From Streptomyces albidoflavus (lineage in GTDB: Bacteria; Actinomycetota; Actinomycetes; Streptomycetales; Streptomycetaceae), in NCBI RefSeq assembly GCF_000719955.1, contig NZ_JOII01000002.1, positions 1 to 64,000 of the forward strand: a stretch of 64,000 bases of DNA. Reading direction: 5' to 3'. The position numbers and the translations under genes were made by a program. This document shows, piece by piece, positions 35,853 to 45,162 of this stretch (position 1 is its first letter; the number at the start of each line of letters is the position of its first letter). The notes under the pieces are model-generated. The model had not been told where the DNA came from and searched no databases. It saw only the letters and a program-made list of their open reading frames with translations.

Positions 35853-36808
35853 CGGACGGGGAGCAGGCCGGCCGCGCGCAGCCGCGCCTCGACGTGGGCG
35901 ACCGCCGTCCCGTCCAGCGGGATCTGGGGTGCGGCGGTGGTGCCGTGCGCGACGACGCCGAGCAGGCGCAGGGCGTGCTTGAACGCGCCGATCGCGGAGG
36001 AGTTGCGGCCCATCTCGCCCTCGGGCCCCGCGTCGACCAGGTCGAAGAGGGCGACCAGCCGCTCTTGCTCGGCCACGGCGCGGTCCAGGTCCCCGGCGCG
36101 TACGGCGTCGTAGAGGCGGACGTAGCCGGCGGGGTCGACGTTGCCGAGGCCGGGGACGACGCCGTCGGCGCCGGCGAGCAGGGCGGCGTCCACGGTGAGT
36201 TCGGAGCCGGTGAGGATGCTGAAGGCGGGGGCGGGTCCCTCGGCGCGGCCGTCCCGGCCGCCGAGGGCGACGAGGAGCCGGCGCAGGGAGCCTTCGTCGC
36301 CGCTGCTGTCCTTGAGGCCGGCGAGCGTGCCGTCCTCGGCGAGTTCGCGGACCAGGGCCGGGGAGAGCTTGCTGTGGACCGAGACGGGGAGGTCGTAGGC
36401 GTAGAGCGGCAGGCCGGAGCGGTCGCGGACGGTGCGGAAGTGGCGGGCGGTCTCCCGGGGGTGGGTGCGGGCGTAGAAGGGGGCGGTGGCGACCAGGGCG
36501 TCGGCGCCGGCCGCGCGGGCGGCCTCGGCGTGGGCGAGGACGCGCGGGGTGGTCATGTCGATGACGCCGGCGAGGACGGGGACGCGCCCGGCGGCGGCCT
36601 CGACCACCGTCCGCAGGGCCACCTCCCGTTGCGGGTCGGTGAGGAAGGCGACCTCGCTGCTGGAGCCCAGGGCGAACAGCCCGTGCACTCCCCCGCCGAC
36701 GAGGTGCTCGACGAGCCGGGCGAGCGAGGCGGTGTCGACCTCGCCGGCCGCGTCGAGCGGGGTGCAGACGGGCGGGACGACGCCGCGGAGGGGCTGGGAC
36801 GGGGACAT
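35849..36808 (-). CDS. nanA: N-acetylneuraminate lyase-like (DHDPS family)
   Basis: A 319-residue class I aldolase of the dihydrodipicolinate synthase/N-acetylneuraminate lyase family. GSSSEVAFLTDPQRE replaces the usual GTTGE motif near 48-62, YAYDLPVSVH carries the catalytic Tyr and GLKDSSGDEG the Schiff-base Lys. It probably splits N-acetylneuraminate into ManNAc and pyruvate. It heads the catabolic operon and is followed by the kinase with a four-base overlap. The symbol is by context; other 2-keto acids are possible. Confidence 0.82.
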   Translation of the reverse strand: MSPSQPLRGVVPPVCTPLDAAGEVDTASLARLVEHLVGGGVHGLFALGSSSEVAFLTDPQREVALRTVVEAAAGRVPVLAGVIDMTTPRVLAHAEAARAAGADALVATAPFYARTHPRETARHFRTVRDRSGLPLYAYDLPVSVHSKLSPALVRELAEDGTLAGLKDSSGDEGSLRRLLVALGGRDGRAEGPAPAFSILTGSELTVDAALLAGADGVVPGLGNVDPAGYVRLYDAVRAGDLDRAVAEQERLVALFDLVDAGPEGEMGRNSSAIGAFKHALRLLGVVAHGTTAAPQIPLDGTAVAHVEARLRAAGLLPVR

Positions 36809-36899
36809 GAGGACTCCTGGGCTGTGCGAGAGGGTGGTACGTGGTACGGAAAGGCTGCCCGCCCGCCGCACGCGGGGGCGGGCGGGCCGGGGGGGGGGT

Positions 36900-38357
36900 T
36901 CAGGGGGTGGTGACGGTGAGGGTGGTGTCGCCGTAGGCGTGCTGGGAGCCGCGCACCTGGTAGGTGGCGGTGGCCCGGACCTCGCCGGCGGTGGTGCCGG
37001 CGGGGACGGTGACGGGGATCTTGACGTTGGCGCCCTGGCCGGGCTTGAGCGCGGGGAGGGTGACGGCGGGGGCGGTCCAGCCCTGCGGGAGGGAGAGCGA
37101 GACGGTGCCGGCGGGAAGGTCCACGTCGTTCTGGCTGACGACGCGGATGGTGACCTCGGTGGTGGTCCCGGCGGGCAGGGCGGCGGGCGGGGTGACGGTG
37201 ACCGGGGCGCAGACGCCGCCGAGCCAGCGCAGGTCGAAGGAGGAGTAGGTGATGTGCCGGTAGTCCGCGCGCTCCCAGGCCATGCCGACGCGGGGGTTTG
37301 CCCCGGTGCCGTCGCTGAGCGGGGTGAGGGTCGAGTAGCCGGCCGAGCCTGCCTCGGCGGTCCTGCGGACGGGCCAGGTCTCCCCGTTGTCGCAGGAGAG
37401 GCGGACGGTGAGGTTGCTGCGGCTGCCGGTGGTCGCCGTGTTGCTGAAGAGCAGCCAGGAGGCGCGCGGGTGGGAGGCGGGGACGTCCGGTGCGAAGCGG
37501 GTGAGGGAGCCGTTGTTGGCGGGGTCGGGGAGTTCGGTGTCCTGCTGGAAGGGCGTGTAGGTGACGCCGCCATCGGTGGAGTACGCCACCGTGCGGTAGG
37601 GCGCGGAGCGGTTGTTGAGCAGGACGCGGCCGTCGGACAGCTCCACGGTCTTGTTCTCGTCGCCGCCGGGTCCGACCGGTGTGCCCATCCGCCAGGTGGC
37701 GCCGTGGTCGTCGCTGTAGGCGCTGACGGCGTAGTTGGCCCCGTTGTTCCGGATGGCGTACTGCTGGATCAGGCGGCCCTTGTGGGTGCCGTGGCGCAGC
37801 TGGATGCCTTCGCCGGAGGCGGCGAACATGCCGGCCCAGGCGGGGTTCTTGATGTCGGCGGTGATCCGTTCGTGGTGCCAGGTGAGGCCGTCGTCGTCGG
37901 AGTAGCTGTAGTCGGCCTGGAGGACGTCGGGGTCGTTCTCGTCGTTGCCGGTGGCGGAGCCGAAGAAGCCCTGGTTCACGGAGGCCGCGTAGAAGACGAA
38001 GATGCGCCCGGTCTCCCGGTCGACGAGGAGGCTGGGGTCGCCGTACCCCTGGGGCGCGGGGTCCTTGCGGACGATCTGCTGGGGCTGCCAGGTGGCGCCG
38101 CCGTCGGTGCTGCGCCGCAGGACGATCCCGAGGTTGCCGGGCAGGTCGGCGAGGGTGGGCCGGGCGTCGTAGGCGGCGAGCAGGGTGCCCTTGGTGGTCC
38201 TGGTGAGGGCGGGGATGCGGTAGTGGGGGGAGCCGGTGCCGGCGGTGGCGATGTCCTGCGAGGTGAAGTCGGCGGTGGCGCCCTGGGCGGTGGGGACGGT
38301 GGCGGTGAGCAGGGCGAAGGTCGCGGGGAGTACGGCCAGGAGGGTGCGGCGCTGCAT
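36900..38357 (-). CDS. Secreted sialidase (GH33, BNR repeats)
   Basis: A 485-residue exo-sialidase. A signal peptide (RRTLLAVLPATFALLTATVPTAQGA) is followed by a six-bladed propeller with the arginine motif YRIPAL and at least four Asp boxes (STDGGATW, SDDDGLTW, SDDHGATW, SCDNGETW) and a Glu-bearing FAASGEGIQL. From about 385 comes a Pro/Val-rich beta-sandwich (an alpha-galactosidase NEW3-like domain). It releases sialic acid from glycans outside the cell, feeding the adjacent importer. A G-run of about ten lies next to its stop. Confidence 0.92.
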   Translation of the reverse strand: MQRRTLLAVLPATFALLTATVPTAQGATADFTSQDIATAGTGSPHYRIPALTRTTKGTLLAAYDARPTLADLPGNLGIVLRRSTDGGATWQPQQIVRKDPAPQGYGDPSLLVDRETGRIFVFYAASVNQGFFGSATGNDENDPDVLQADYSYSDDDGLTWHHERITADIKNPAWAGMFAASGEGIQLRHGTHKGRLIQQYAIRNNGANYAVSAYSDDHGATWRMGTPVGPGGDENKTVELSDGRVLLNNRSAPYRTVAYSTDGGVTYTPFQQDTELPDPANNGSLTRFAPDVPASHPRASWLLFSNTATTGSRSNLTVRLSCDNGETWPVRRTAEAGSAGYSTLTPLSDGTGANPRVGMAWERADYRHITYSSFDLRWLGGVCAPVTVTPPAALPAGTTTEVTIRVVSQNDVDLPAGTVSLSLPQGWTAPAVTLPALKPGQGANVKIPVTVPAGTTAGEVRATATYQVRGSQHAYGDTTLTVTTP

Positions 38358-38383
38358 GGACGGACCTCTTCTCGGTGGGCGGA

Positions 38384-39406
38384 TCAGGCGAGCTGGGCGT
38401 CGTGCGGGGCGTCGGGAGCGCCGGCGGTCGCCGGTCCGGGAGCGGTCAGCAGCTCCCGGACCCAGGTGAGTTGTGCGCGCCGGTGGTGGGCGCCGCCGCC
38501 CTCGTGTCCGTTGAACTCGTAGACACGCAGGTCCTTGGGGCCGCCGTACCGGTGGTAGGCGGCGAAGCAGGTGGAGGGCGGGCAGACCTCGTCCATCATG
38601 GCGATGGAGAAGAGGGCGGGAGCGGTGGCGCGGGAGGCGAGGAGGGCCGCGTCGATGTGGGAGAGGGTGTCGAGGACGGTCGCGGCCCGGTCGCGGTGCA
38701 GGCGGAGGTAGTCCGCCACCTCGGTGTAGGGCGGCCGGTCCGCGAGGCGCACGGCGCGCCGGATGTCGCACAGGAAGGGGACGTCGGGCATGACGCCGGC
38801 GAGGCCGGGGACGAGCGCGGCCGTGGCGAGGGCAATGCCGCCGCCCTGGCTGACACCGGTCACCACGACCTTGGCCGGGTCGACGGCGGGATGGGCGCGG
38901 ACGGCCTCCACGCAGCGCACGGCGTCGGTGAAGACCCGCCGGTAGTAGTGGTCCTGGGGGCTCTCGACGCCCCGGGTGAGGAAGCCGGGCACGCTGCCGG
39001 AGAGCGAGGCGGTGTCGGGGGTCTCCCCGGCGGCGGTGGACCAGCCCTGGCCCCGGGTGTCCATGAGGAAGTGGGCGTACCCGGCGGCCGCCCAGAGCAG
39101 TTGCTCGTGCGGCAGGCCGCGCCCACGTCCGTAGCCGAGGAACTCCACCACGCAGCCGAGCGGTTCACGGGCGCCGGCGGGGAGATGGAGCCAGCCCCGG
39201 ACGGGTTCTCCGGCGAAGCCCGGGACGACGGCGTCGTAGGTGGTGACCTGGGTCAGTCCGGTGTCCACGGGGGTGAAGCGCGGGGGCGTGGGGTGGGCGG
39301 GCGCCGTGTCCAGGGTCCGCTGCCAGAAGGCGTCCAGGCCGGCGGGTTCGTCGAGGTCGGGGCGGAGCGCGAGGCACTCGGCGAGGGTGAGGTCCGTGAG
39401 TGGCAT
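38384..39406 (-). CDS. Acetyl xylan esterase/cephalosporin deacetylase family
   Basis: A 340-residue alpha/beta hydrolase of the AXE1 family. The nucleophile motif is VVVTGVSQGGGIALA, with an acidic residue in MMDEVCPPSTCFAAYHRYGG and the histidine in FNGHEGGGAHH. No signal peptide is present, so it acts in the cytosol. In this locus it is likely to remove O-acetyl groups from imported sialic acids. It lies 27 bases from the sialidase start and carries the upstream operator of the whole minus-strand unit. Confidence 0.88.
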   Translation of the reverse strand: MPLTDLTLAECLALRPDLDEPAGLDAFWQRTLDTAPAHPTPPRFTPVDTGLTQVTTYDAVVPGFAGEPVRGWLHLPAGAREPLGCVVEFLGYGRGRGLPHEQLLWAAAGYAHFLMDTRGQGWSTAAGETPDTASLSGSVPGFLTRGVESPQDHYYRRVFTDAVRCVEAVRAHPAVDPAKVVVTGVSQGGGIALATAALVPGLAGVMPDVPFLCDIRRAVRLADRPPYTEVADYLRLHRDRAATVLDTLSHIDAALLASRATAPALFSIAMMDEVCPPSTCFAAYHRYGGPKDLRVYEFNGHEGGGAHHRRAQLTWVRELLTAPGPATAGAPDAPHDAQLA

Positions 39407-39502
39407 GAGGGGCCCGTTGGGTGAGGCGGGCGCGTGACGCGCCGCTGCGAGCGGAGGCGTGGGGAGGGGGGAACCGGCGAGGCCGACTCCCACACCAGGA
39501 AG

Positions 39503-39514
39503 TCAGACGTCTGA
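39503..39514. promoter_or_regulatory. GntR operator half of nan locus (left)
   Basis: TCAGACGTCTGA is a perfect palindrome that continues to TGATGTCC. It shares its core with the 18-bp palindrome at 40473-40490. It stands upstream of the acetyl esterase and sialidase genes on the minus strand, so the adjacent FadR-type regulator probably controls both promoters. Confidence 0.8.
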
Positions 39515-39613
39515 TGTCCTTGATTCCGGGACACTAGAGACCCGGACGCCGACCGTCAAGTGCCCCCACTCGCCCGGCCGTCCGGCATCGGCTCCCGACG
39601 GCCGCCCCACAGC

Positions 39614-39654
39614 ACGACGAAGGCACCCCTCGGACGGAGGGGTGCCTTCGTCGT
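39614..39654. terminator. 18-bp hairpin after regulator gene
   Basis: The arms 39614-39631 and 39637-39654 pair perfectly around the loop GGACG, 14 bases downstream (minus strand) of the regulator stop. A bidirectional terminator is likely. Confidence 0.85.
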
Positions 39655-39667
39655 CCGTACGGGCCGG

Positions 39668-40420
39668 TCAGCGGCGGGCGCGAGCCTCCGCGATCCGCTG
39701 CTTCACCGGCGCGTAGTGCTCGGTCAGGGCCGTCGCGAACTCGACCGGGTCGCGGTCACGGATGGCGTCGACGATGCGCTGGTGGTTGGCGATGGTCGCC
39801 TCCTCGTGCTCGTGCGTGAAGACGTCGAGATGGGGGGCGACGATCACGTAGACGTCCCAGAACGCCATCGACAGCTGGCCGATGAGGTCGTTGCCGAGCG
39901 GGGCGACCAGCAGGGCGTGGAAGGCGCGGTCGGCCTCCACGAAGCCGTCACCCTTGCCGCCGCCGGCCTTGCGCATCTCCTCGACCAGCGCGGCGAGGCG
40001 GTCGATCTGCTCCTGGTCGGGGGCGGCGACGAGCCGCTCGGCCATGCCCCGCTCGAACAGCTCGCGCACCTCGACCAGGTCGGACATCACCTGGAAGTCG
40101 TCGTCGGGGCTGAGCAGTCCACGGAAGGTCAGGCTCTCCACGAGGGCGGAGAGGCTGAGCCTGCCGACGTAGGTGCCGTGGCCGTGGCGCACCTCGACGA
40201 TGTCGAGCGCGGCCAGGATCTTGATCGCCTCGCGCACGCTGGACCGGCTGGCTCCGAGCGCCTCGCACAGGGCGGGCTCGCTCGGCAGGGGGTCACCGGG
40301 GCGCAGCTGGTTGCGCAGGATGTAGCCCTTGATGCCGTCCACGACCTCCTGCCGCAGCGACTGTCGTGCCGGTTTGGGCCCAGGCACCGTATGCCCCGCC
40401 GCCTCCTGTCCCACCGCCAC
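39668..40420 (-). CDS. FadR-type GntR regulator of sialic acid locus
   Basis: A 250-residue regulator with an N-terminal GntR winged helix (GDPLPSEPALCEALGASRSS VREAIKIL near 50-75) and an FCD ligand-binding C-terminal domain rich in His and Asp (HVAAARS-like helices, DFQVMSDLVEVRELFE). The GTG at 40418-40420 is preferred to a TTG upstream because AAAGGGG lies seven bases before it. Matching palindromes at 39503 and 40473 are its probable operators. The inducer is presumably sialic acid or a phosphorylated intermediate. Confidence 0.88.
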   Translation of the reverse strand: MAVGQEAAGHTVPGPKPARQSLRQEVVDGIKGYILRNQLRPGDPLPSEPALCEALGASRSSVREAIKILAALDIVEVRHGHGTYVGRLSLSALVESLTFRGLLSPDDDFQVMSDLVEVRELFERGMAERLVAAPDQEQIDRLAALVEEMRKAGGGKGDGFVEADRAFHALLVAPLGNDLIGQLSMAFWDVYVIVAPHLDVFTHEHEEATIANHQRIVDAIRDRDPVEFATALTEHYAPVKQRIAEARARR

Positions 40421-40472
40421 CTCTTGACCCCTTTCATTCGGCAAGCTACGTTCCCCTGTTATTGAGCATCAT

Positions 40473-40490
40473 ACATCAGACGTCTGATGT
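40473..40490. promoter_or_regulatory. 18-bp perfect palindromic operator
   Basis: ACATCAGACGTCTGATGT is a perfect palindrome in the divergent region between the regulator (start 40420) and the ABC binding-protein gene (start 40562). It shares its core with the site at 39503-39514. Confidence 0.88.
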
Positions 40491-40561
40491 GCCTGGTGGA
40501 GCGCCGACCGTCTCGCCTCCTCTCCGTTCGACCATCCCTCATCTTCCTTCTGGAGGACCCC

Positions 40562-42157
40562 TTGCCCTCGCGCAACGCAGTTGGCGTCGACCGCCGCACC
40601 TTCATGAGATACACCGGTGCCATCGGTGTGGCCACCGCGGTCACCGCCGGCCTCACGGCCTGCGGCGGTCCGGCCTCCAGCCAAGGGGCCTCCGGCGGGT
40701 CGGACGCCGGCGGTGACACTATCGAAGCCGGTCTCTCGTACCCGCTCTCCACGGGCTTCGACCCGATGATCACCTCCGGCGCCACCCCGTACGCCGCCAA
40801 CATGCACATCTTCGAGGGGCTGGTGGACCTCGACCCGGCCACGCTCACCGCGCGGCCCGCGCTGGCCACCAAGATGCCCCAGAAGATCAACGCCACCACC
40901 TACCGGGCCACCCTCCGCAAGGGCGCGACCTTCCACGACGGTTCCCCGGTCCGCGCCGAGGACGTGGTCTTCAGCTTCGAACGCGTCCTGGACCCGGAGA
41001 ACGCCTCCCTGATGGCGCAGTTCGTGCCCTTCATCGACCAGGTCACCGCCGTCGACGCCTCGACGGTCGAGTTCAAGCTCAAGCACCCCTTCGCCCTCTT
41101 CCCCTCGCGCATATCGGTGGTGCGGGTGGTGCCGGAGAAGATCGCGGGCGCCGACCCGAAGGGCTTCGACGCCGCGCCCGTCGGCTCGGGCCCCTACCGC
41201 TTCGTCCAGGCGGTCCGCGAGGACAAGATCGTCATGGAGGCGTACGACCGGTACAACGGGCCGCACCCCGCCAAGGCCGGGAAGATGGTGTGGCGGTTGA
41301 TGTCCGACCCGTCCGCCCGGGTCAGCGCCCTGGAGTCCGGGCGGGTCCAGGCCATCGAGGACGTCCCCTACATCGACGTCAAGGGGATCACCGGCGAGAA
41401 CACGGTGGAGTCGGTCCAGTCCTTCGGGCTGCTCTTCCTCATGTTCAACTGCGCGGACGAGCGGTTCGCGGACAAGCGGGTGCGCCAGGCCCTGCACTAC
41501 GCCCTCGACACCGAGAAGATCATCTCGACCGCGCTGCTGGGCAACGCCGAGGCCGCCAGCGGCTACGTACCGCCCACCCACCCCGACTACCACAAGGCCG
41601 CCACCGTCTACCGGCACGACGTGGCCAAGGCGAAAAAGCTCCTCGCCGAGGCGGGAGCCGGGAAGCTCTCCTTCACCCTGCTGGTCACCGATACCGGCTG
41701 GGTCAAGGACATCGCCCCGCTGCTCAAGGAGAGCTGGGCGGAGGCCGGCATCGAGGCCCGTCTCGACATCGCCCAGTCCCCCGCCCAGTACGCCAAGGTC
41801 GACAAGGGCACCTTCGACGTGCTGGCCGCCCCGGGCGACCCCTCCGTCTTCGGCAACGACGCGGACCTGCTGCTGCGCTGGTTCTACTACGGGTTCTGGC
41901 CGGAGAAGCGGTACGGGTGGGCCGGCTCTCCCGTCTACAAGAAGACCAGGTCGCTCCTGGACCGCGCCGCCCGGGAGGCGGACGCCGGCCGGCGCAAGGA
42001 GCTGTGGGGCGAGGTGACCGACCTGGTCGCCGAGGAGGCCGCCCTCTATCCGGTCCTCCACCGCAAGCTGCCCACCGCCTGGCACTCCGGCGCGCTGAGC
42101 GGGTTCAAGCCGCTGCCCACCACCGGGCTCTCCTTCGTCGGCGTCGGCCGCGCCTGA
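40562..42157 (+). CDS. Oligopeptide-type ABC binding lipoprotein
   Basis: A 531-residue family 5 solute-binding protein. It has a twin-arginine, lipobox-type signal (DRRTFMRYTGAIG...LTAC). The class core is visible in FEGLVDLDPATLTARPALA, KGATFHDGSPVRAEDVVFSFE and VGSGPYRFVQAVRED. The TTG at 40562 is the likely start because TGGAGGA precedes it by seven bases. Most such proteins bind peptides, but SatA-type members bind sialic acid, which fits this locus. Confidence 0.88.
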   Translation: MPSRNAVGVDRRTFMRYTGAIGVATAVTAGLTACGGPASSQGASGGSDAGGDTIEAGLSYPLSTGFDPMITSGATPYAANMHIFEGLVDLDPATLTARPALATKMPQKINATTYRATLRKGATFHDGSPVRAEDVVFSFERVLDPENASLMAQFVPFIDQVTAVDASTVEFKLKHPFALFPSRISVVRVVPEKIAGADPKGFDAAPVGSGPYRFVQAVREDKIVMEAYDRYNGPHPAKAGKMVWRLMSDPSARVSALESGRVQAIEDVPYIDVKGITGENTVESVQSFGLLFLMFNCADERFADKRVRQALHYALDTEKIISTALLGNAEAASGYVPPTHPDYHKAATVYRHDVAKAKKLLAEAGAGKLSFTLLVTDTGWVKDIAPLLKESWAEAGIEARLDIAQSPAQYAKVDKGTFDVLAAPGDPSVFGNDADLLLRWFYYGFWPEKRYGWAGSPVYKKTRSLLDRAAREADAGRRKELWGEVTDLVAEEAALYPVLHRKLPTAWHSGALSGFKPLPTTGLSFVGVGRA

Positions 42158-42235
42158 GCCCCACCGCCCCGGCCCGTCGGCCGCCGCCGCCTCACCACGG
42201 CGGCGGCCCTCGCCCCAATCCCTAGGAAACCCAGG

Positions 42236-43186
42236 ATGGTTGCTTTCCTCCGGCTCGCGCTGCGCCGCGTCGCGATCATGCCGGTGATGGTCCTCGGCAT
42301 CACGCTGCTGGTCTTCGTCGTCCTCCAGTTCTCGCCGGCCGACCCCGCGTACAACGCGCTCGGCGACTCCGCCGGCCCGGCTGCCCGCGCCGCCTTCGCC
42401 GAGGCGCACGGCCTCAACGACCCGCTCTTCGTGCGGTACTTCGCCTTCCTCGGTGATCTGCTGCGGGGCGACCTCGGGGTCACCGTGCCGCCCAGCCAGC
42501 CCGTCGCCGACCGCATCGCCACCGCGTTCCCGCTGACCCTCCAGCTCACCCTGCTCGGCCTCGCGCTCGCCGTCGCCCTGGCGCTGACCGCGGGCGTCCT
42601 CAGCGCGATGTACCGGGACCGCTGGCCCGACCAGGTCTTCCGCGTCCTGTCGATGGCCGGGGTGGCGCTGCCCTCGTTCTGGCTCGGCGTGCTGCTCATC
42701 CAGCAGTTCGCCCTCGCCATGGGCCTCTTTCCGACCGGCGGCTACGTCAACCCGGCGGACTCCTTCCCCGGCTGGCTGGAGAGCATGACGCTCCCGGCGG
42801 TCGCCCTGGCGCTCCCGGTCGCCGCCTCGCTGGCCCGGCTGGTGCGCACCTCGATGGTCTCCGAACTCGACCGGGACTACGTGCGCACCGCACGCGGCAG
42901 CGGCCTGCCGCCCTTCCTCATCATCCGGTCGGTGCTGCGCAACGCCCTGGTCACGCCGTTGACCGTGCTCGGCGTCAAGGTCGGCTACATGCTCAGCGGC
43001 GCCGTCGTCATCGAGGCCATCTTCGACCTGCCCGGCATGGGCAAGCTGATCCTCGAAGGGGTCACCGGGGGCGACGTGGGGCTCGTGCAGGGCACGGTGC
43101 TCACCATCGCGGTCGCCTTCCTCGTGGTCAACGTCGTCGTCGATCTGCTCTACCTGCTCGTCAACCCGCGCATCAGGACGGTGTGA
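42236..43186 (+). CDS. Oligopeptide-type ABC permease (DppB-like)
   Basis: A 316-residue inner-membrane permease with about six helices. The start LALRRVAIMPVMVLGITLLVF and the coupling loop ELDRDYVRTARGSGLPPFLI near 210 are typical of DppB/OppB. It is followed by a fused permease-ATPase whose start overlaps its stop (TGATG). Confidence 0.92.
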   Translation: MVAFLRLALRRVAIMPVMVLGITLLVFVVLQFSPADPAYNALGDSAGPAARAAFAEAHGLNDPLFVRYFAFLGDLLRGDLGVTVPPSQPVADRIATAFPLTLQLTLLGLALAVALALTAGVLSAMYRDRWPDQVFRVLSMAGVALPSFWLGVLLIQQFALAMGLFPTGGYVNPADSFPGWLESMTLPAVALALPVAASLARLVRTSMVSELDRDYVRTARGSGLPPFLIIRSVLRNALVTPLTVLGVKVGYMLSGAVVIEAIFDLPGMGKLILEGVTGGDVGLVQGTVLTIAVAFLVVNVVVDLLYLLVNPRIRTV

Positions 43187-45162
43187 TGTTCGCCCCCACT
43201 TCCCTCGCCAAGCGGCTGGCGCGGCCCGGCGTCCGCCTGCGCCGCCTGCCCGTGCCCTCCCGCGTCGCCCTCGGCGTGCTCGTGGTGGTCGTGCTGGGCG
43301 CGGTCCTCGCCCCGCTCCTGACCCAGGACCCGCTCGCCACCGGCGTCCCCGCCCAGCCGCCCGGCGCCGACCACTGGTTCGGCACCGACCGGGCCGGCCG
43401 TGACGTCTTCGCCCGGGTGGTGCACGGCGCCCGGTACTCCCTCGTCATCGGCCTCGGCGCGACGCTGCTCGCCCTGATTCTCGGCTCGCTGCTCGGCGCG
43501 CTGGCCGCGACCTCCCGCAGACTCGCCGACGAGGGCGTCATGCGCACCCTCGACATCGTCATGTCGTTCCCGCCGATCGCGCTGGCCGCCGTCCTGGTCG
43601 CCGTCTTCGGCCCCAGCGTGCCGGTCATCATCTTCACCATCGCCTTCGTCTACACGCCCTCCCTGGCCCGCGTCGTCCGGGCCAACGTGCTGGAGCAGTA
43701 CGGCGAGGACTACGTGGCCGCCGAGCAGGTCATCGGCGCCCGGCGCGGCCACATCGTCGCCCGGCACGTCGCCGTCAACTGCGCCGCCCCGGTCCTGGTG
43801 TTCGCCACCGTGATGGTCGCCGACTCCATCATCTTCGAGGCGAGCCTCTCCTTCATCGGCGCCGGCGTGCAGGACCCCGACCCCAGCTGGGGCAGCGTCC
43901 TGGCGTACGGCCGGCAGTTGCTGCTCTCGGGCGGCTGGTGGGCCACGCTCTTCCCCGGCCTCTGCCTGCTCCTGACGGTGCTCGCGCTCAACGTCCTCTC
44001 CGAGGGGATGACGGACGCCGCCGCCTCCCCGGACAGGTCCCGCACCGGCGGCGACGACACCGGGCAGGAGCCGGCCGCCGCGACTCCCGCCGCCGACGCC
44101 GACGAGGTGGACGCGGCCCTGGCGGCGCTCGCCACCCGCCTGTCCGCCACCGACCCGGCCGTCACCCCGCTCCCCGAGGACGCCCCCGCGCTCCTCACCG
44201 TACGGAATCTCACCATCCGCTTCCCGGACCGGTACGGCGACACCCGCGTCGTGGACGGCATCGACTTCACCGTCCGCGAGGGCGAGACGCTGGGCCTGGT
44301 CGGCGAGTCGGGGTGCGGCAAGTCGGTCACCAGCCTCGCCGTCATGGGCCTGCTGGCCCGCAACGCGCGGGTCGAGGGGGAGATCCTCTACCGGGGCCGC
44401 GACCTCCTGACGCTGACCGCCAAGGAGCGGCGCGCCCTGATGGGGCCGGAGATCGCGATGGTCTACCAGGACGCCATGTCCTCCCTCAACCCGTCCGTCC
44501 TCATCGGCACCCAGCTGAAGCGGCTCACCTCCCGGGGCGGCACCCGCACCCCCGCCGAACTGCTGGAACTGGTCGGCCTCTCCCCCGCCCGCACCCTGCG
44601 CAGCTACCCGCACGAGCTCTCCGGCGGCCAGCGCCAGCGCGTCCTGATCGCCATGGCCCTCTCGCGCGGCCCGCGCCTGCTCATCGCCGACGAGCCGACC
44701 ACCGCGCTCGACGTCACCGTGCAGGCCCAGGTCGTCGAACTGCTGGTCAGGCTCCGCGACGAACTGGGCTTCGCGATGGTCCTCGTCTCCCACGACCTGG
44801 CCCTGGTCGGCGACCTCGCCCACCGCGTCGCGGTGATGTACGCCGGTCAGGTCGCCGAGGCCGGCGGCACCCGCTCCCTGCTGACCGACCCCGCCCACCA
44901 CTACAGCCGGGGCCTGCTCGGCTCGGTCGTCTCACTGGAGTCCGGCGCCGAGCGGCTCCACCAGATCCGTGGCGTGGTGCCCGCGCCCAAGGCGTTCGGG
45001 CCCGGCTGCCGCTTCGCCTCGCGCTGCGCCGCCGCCACCGAGCTGTGCGCCACCACCCCGCCCGCCCCGGCCGCACGCGCGGGGGCGCGGGACCACCACG
45101 TCGCCTGCCACCACCCGGCGACCGCCCACCCGCAGACCGAGCGACTGGAGAGCGCCCGATGA
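43186..45162 (+). CDS. Fused DppC-type permease and DppD-type ATPase
   Basis: A 658-residue fusion. Residues about 1-280 form a DppC permease (HWFGTDRAGRDVFARVVHGAR, coupling loop NVLEQYGEDYVAAEQVIGAR). After a linker of acidic and Ala-rich sequence comes an ATPase with Walker A GESGCGKS near 375, signature LSGGQRQRVLIAMAL and Walker B LLIADEPT. The C-terminal oligopeptide domain carries CRFASRCAAATELC. Such fusions are common in actinobacteria. The ATG at 43186 overlaps the previous stop. Confidence 0.93.
   Translation: MFAPTSLAKRLARPGVRLRRLPVPSRVALGVLVVVVLGAVLAPLLTQDPLATGVPAQPPGADHWFGTDRAGRDVFARVVHGARYSLVIGLGATLLALILGSLLGALAATSRRLADEGVMRTLDIVMSFPPIALAAVLVAVFGPSVPVIIFTIAFVYTPSLARVVRANVLEQYGEDYVAAEQVIGARRGHIVARHVAVNCAAPVLVFATVMVADSIIFEASLSFIGAGVQDPDPSWGSVLAYGRQLLLSGGWWATLFPGLCLLLTVLALNVLSEGMTDAAASPDRSRTGGDDTGQEPAAATPAADADEVDAALAALATRLSATDPAVTPLPEDAPALLTVRNLTIRFPDRYGDTRVVDGIDFTVREGETLGLVGESGCGKSVTSLAVMGLLARNARVEGEILYRGRDLLTLTAKERRALMGPEIAMVYQDAMSSLNPSVLIGTQLKRLTSRGGTRTPAELLELVGLSPARTLRSYPHELSGGQRQRVLIAMALSRGPRLLIADEPTTALDVTVQAQVVELLVRLRDELGFAMVLVSHDLALVGDLAHRVAVMYAGQVAEAGGTRSLLTDPAHHYSRGLLGSVVSLESGAERLHQIRGVVPAPKAFGPGCRFASRCAAATELCATTPPAPAARAGARDHHVACHHPATAHPQTERLESAR

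Noticed and set aside
36889..36898. Poly-G run next to the sialidase stop as a phase-variation tract
   Set aside because: It lies outside the coding region and in no clear promoter; probably part of a terminator.
39459..39716. 85-residue plus-strand frame across the operator and terminator
   Set aside because: It overlaps the palindromic operator and a perfect hairpin, and has no ribosome site.
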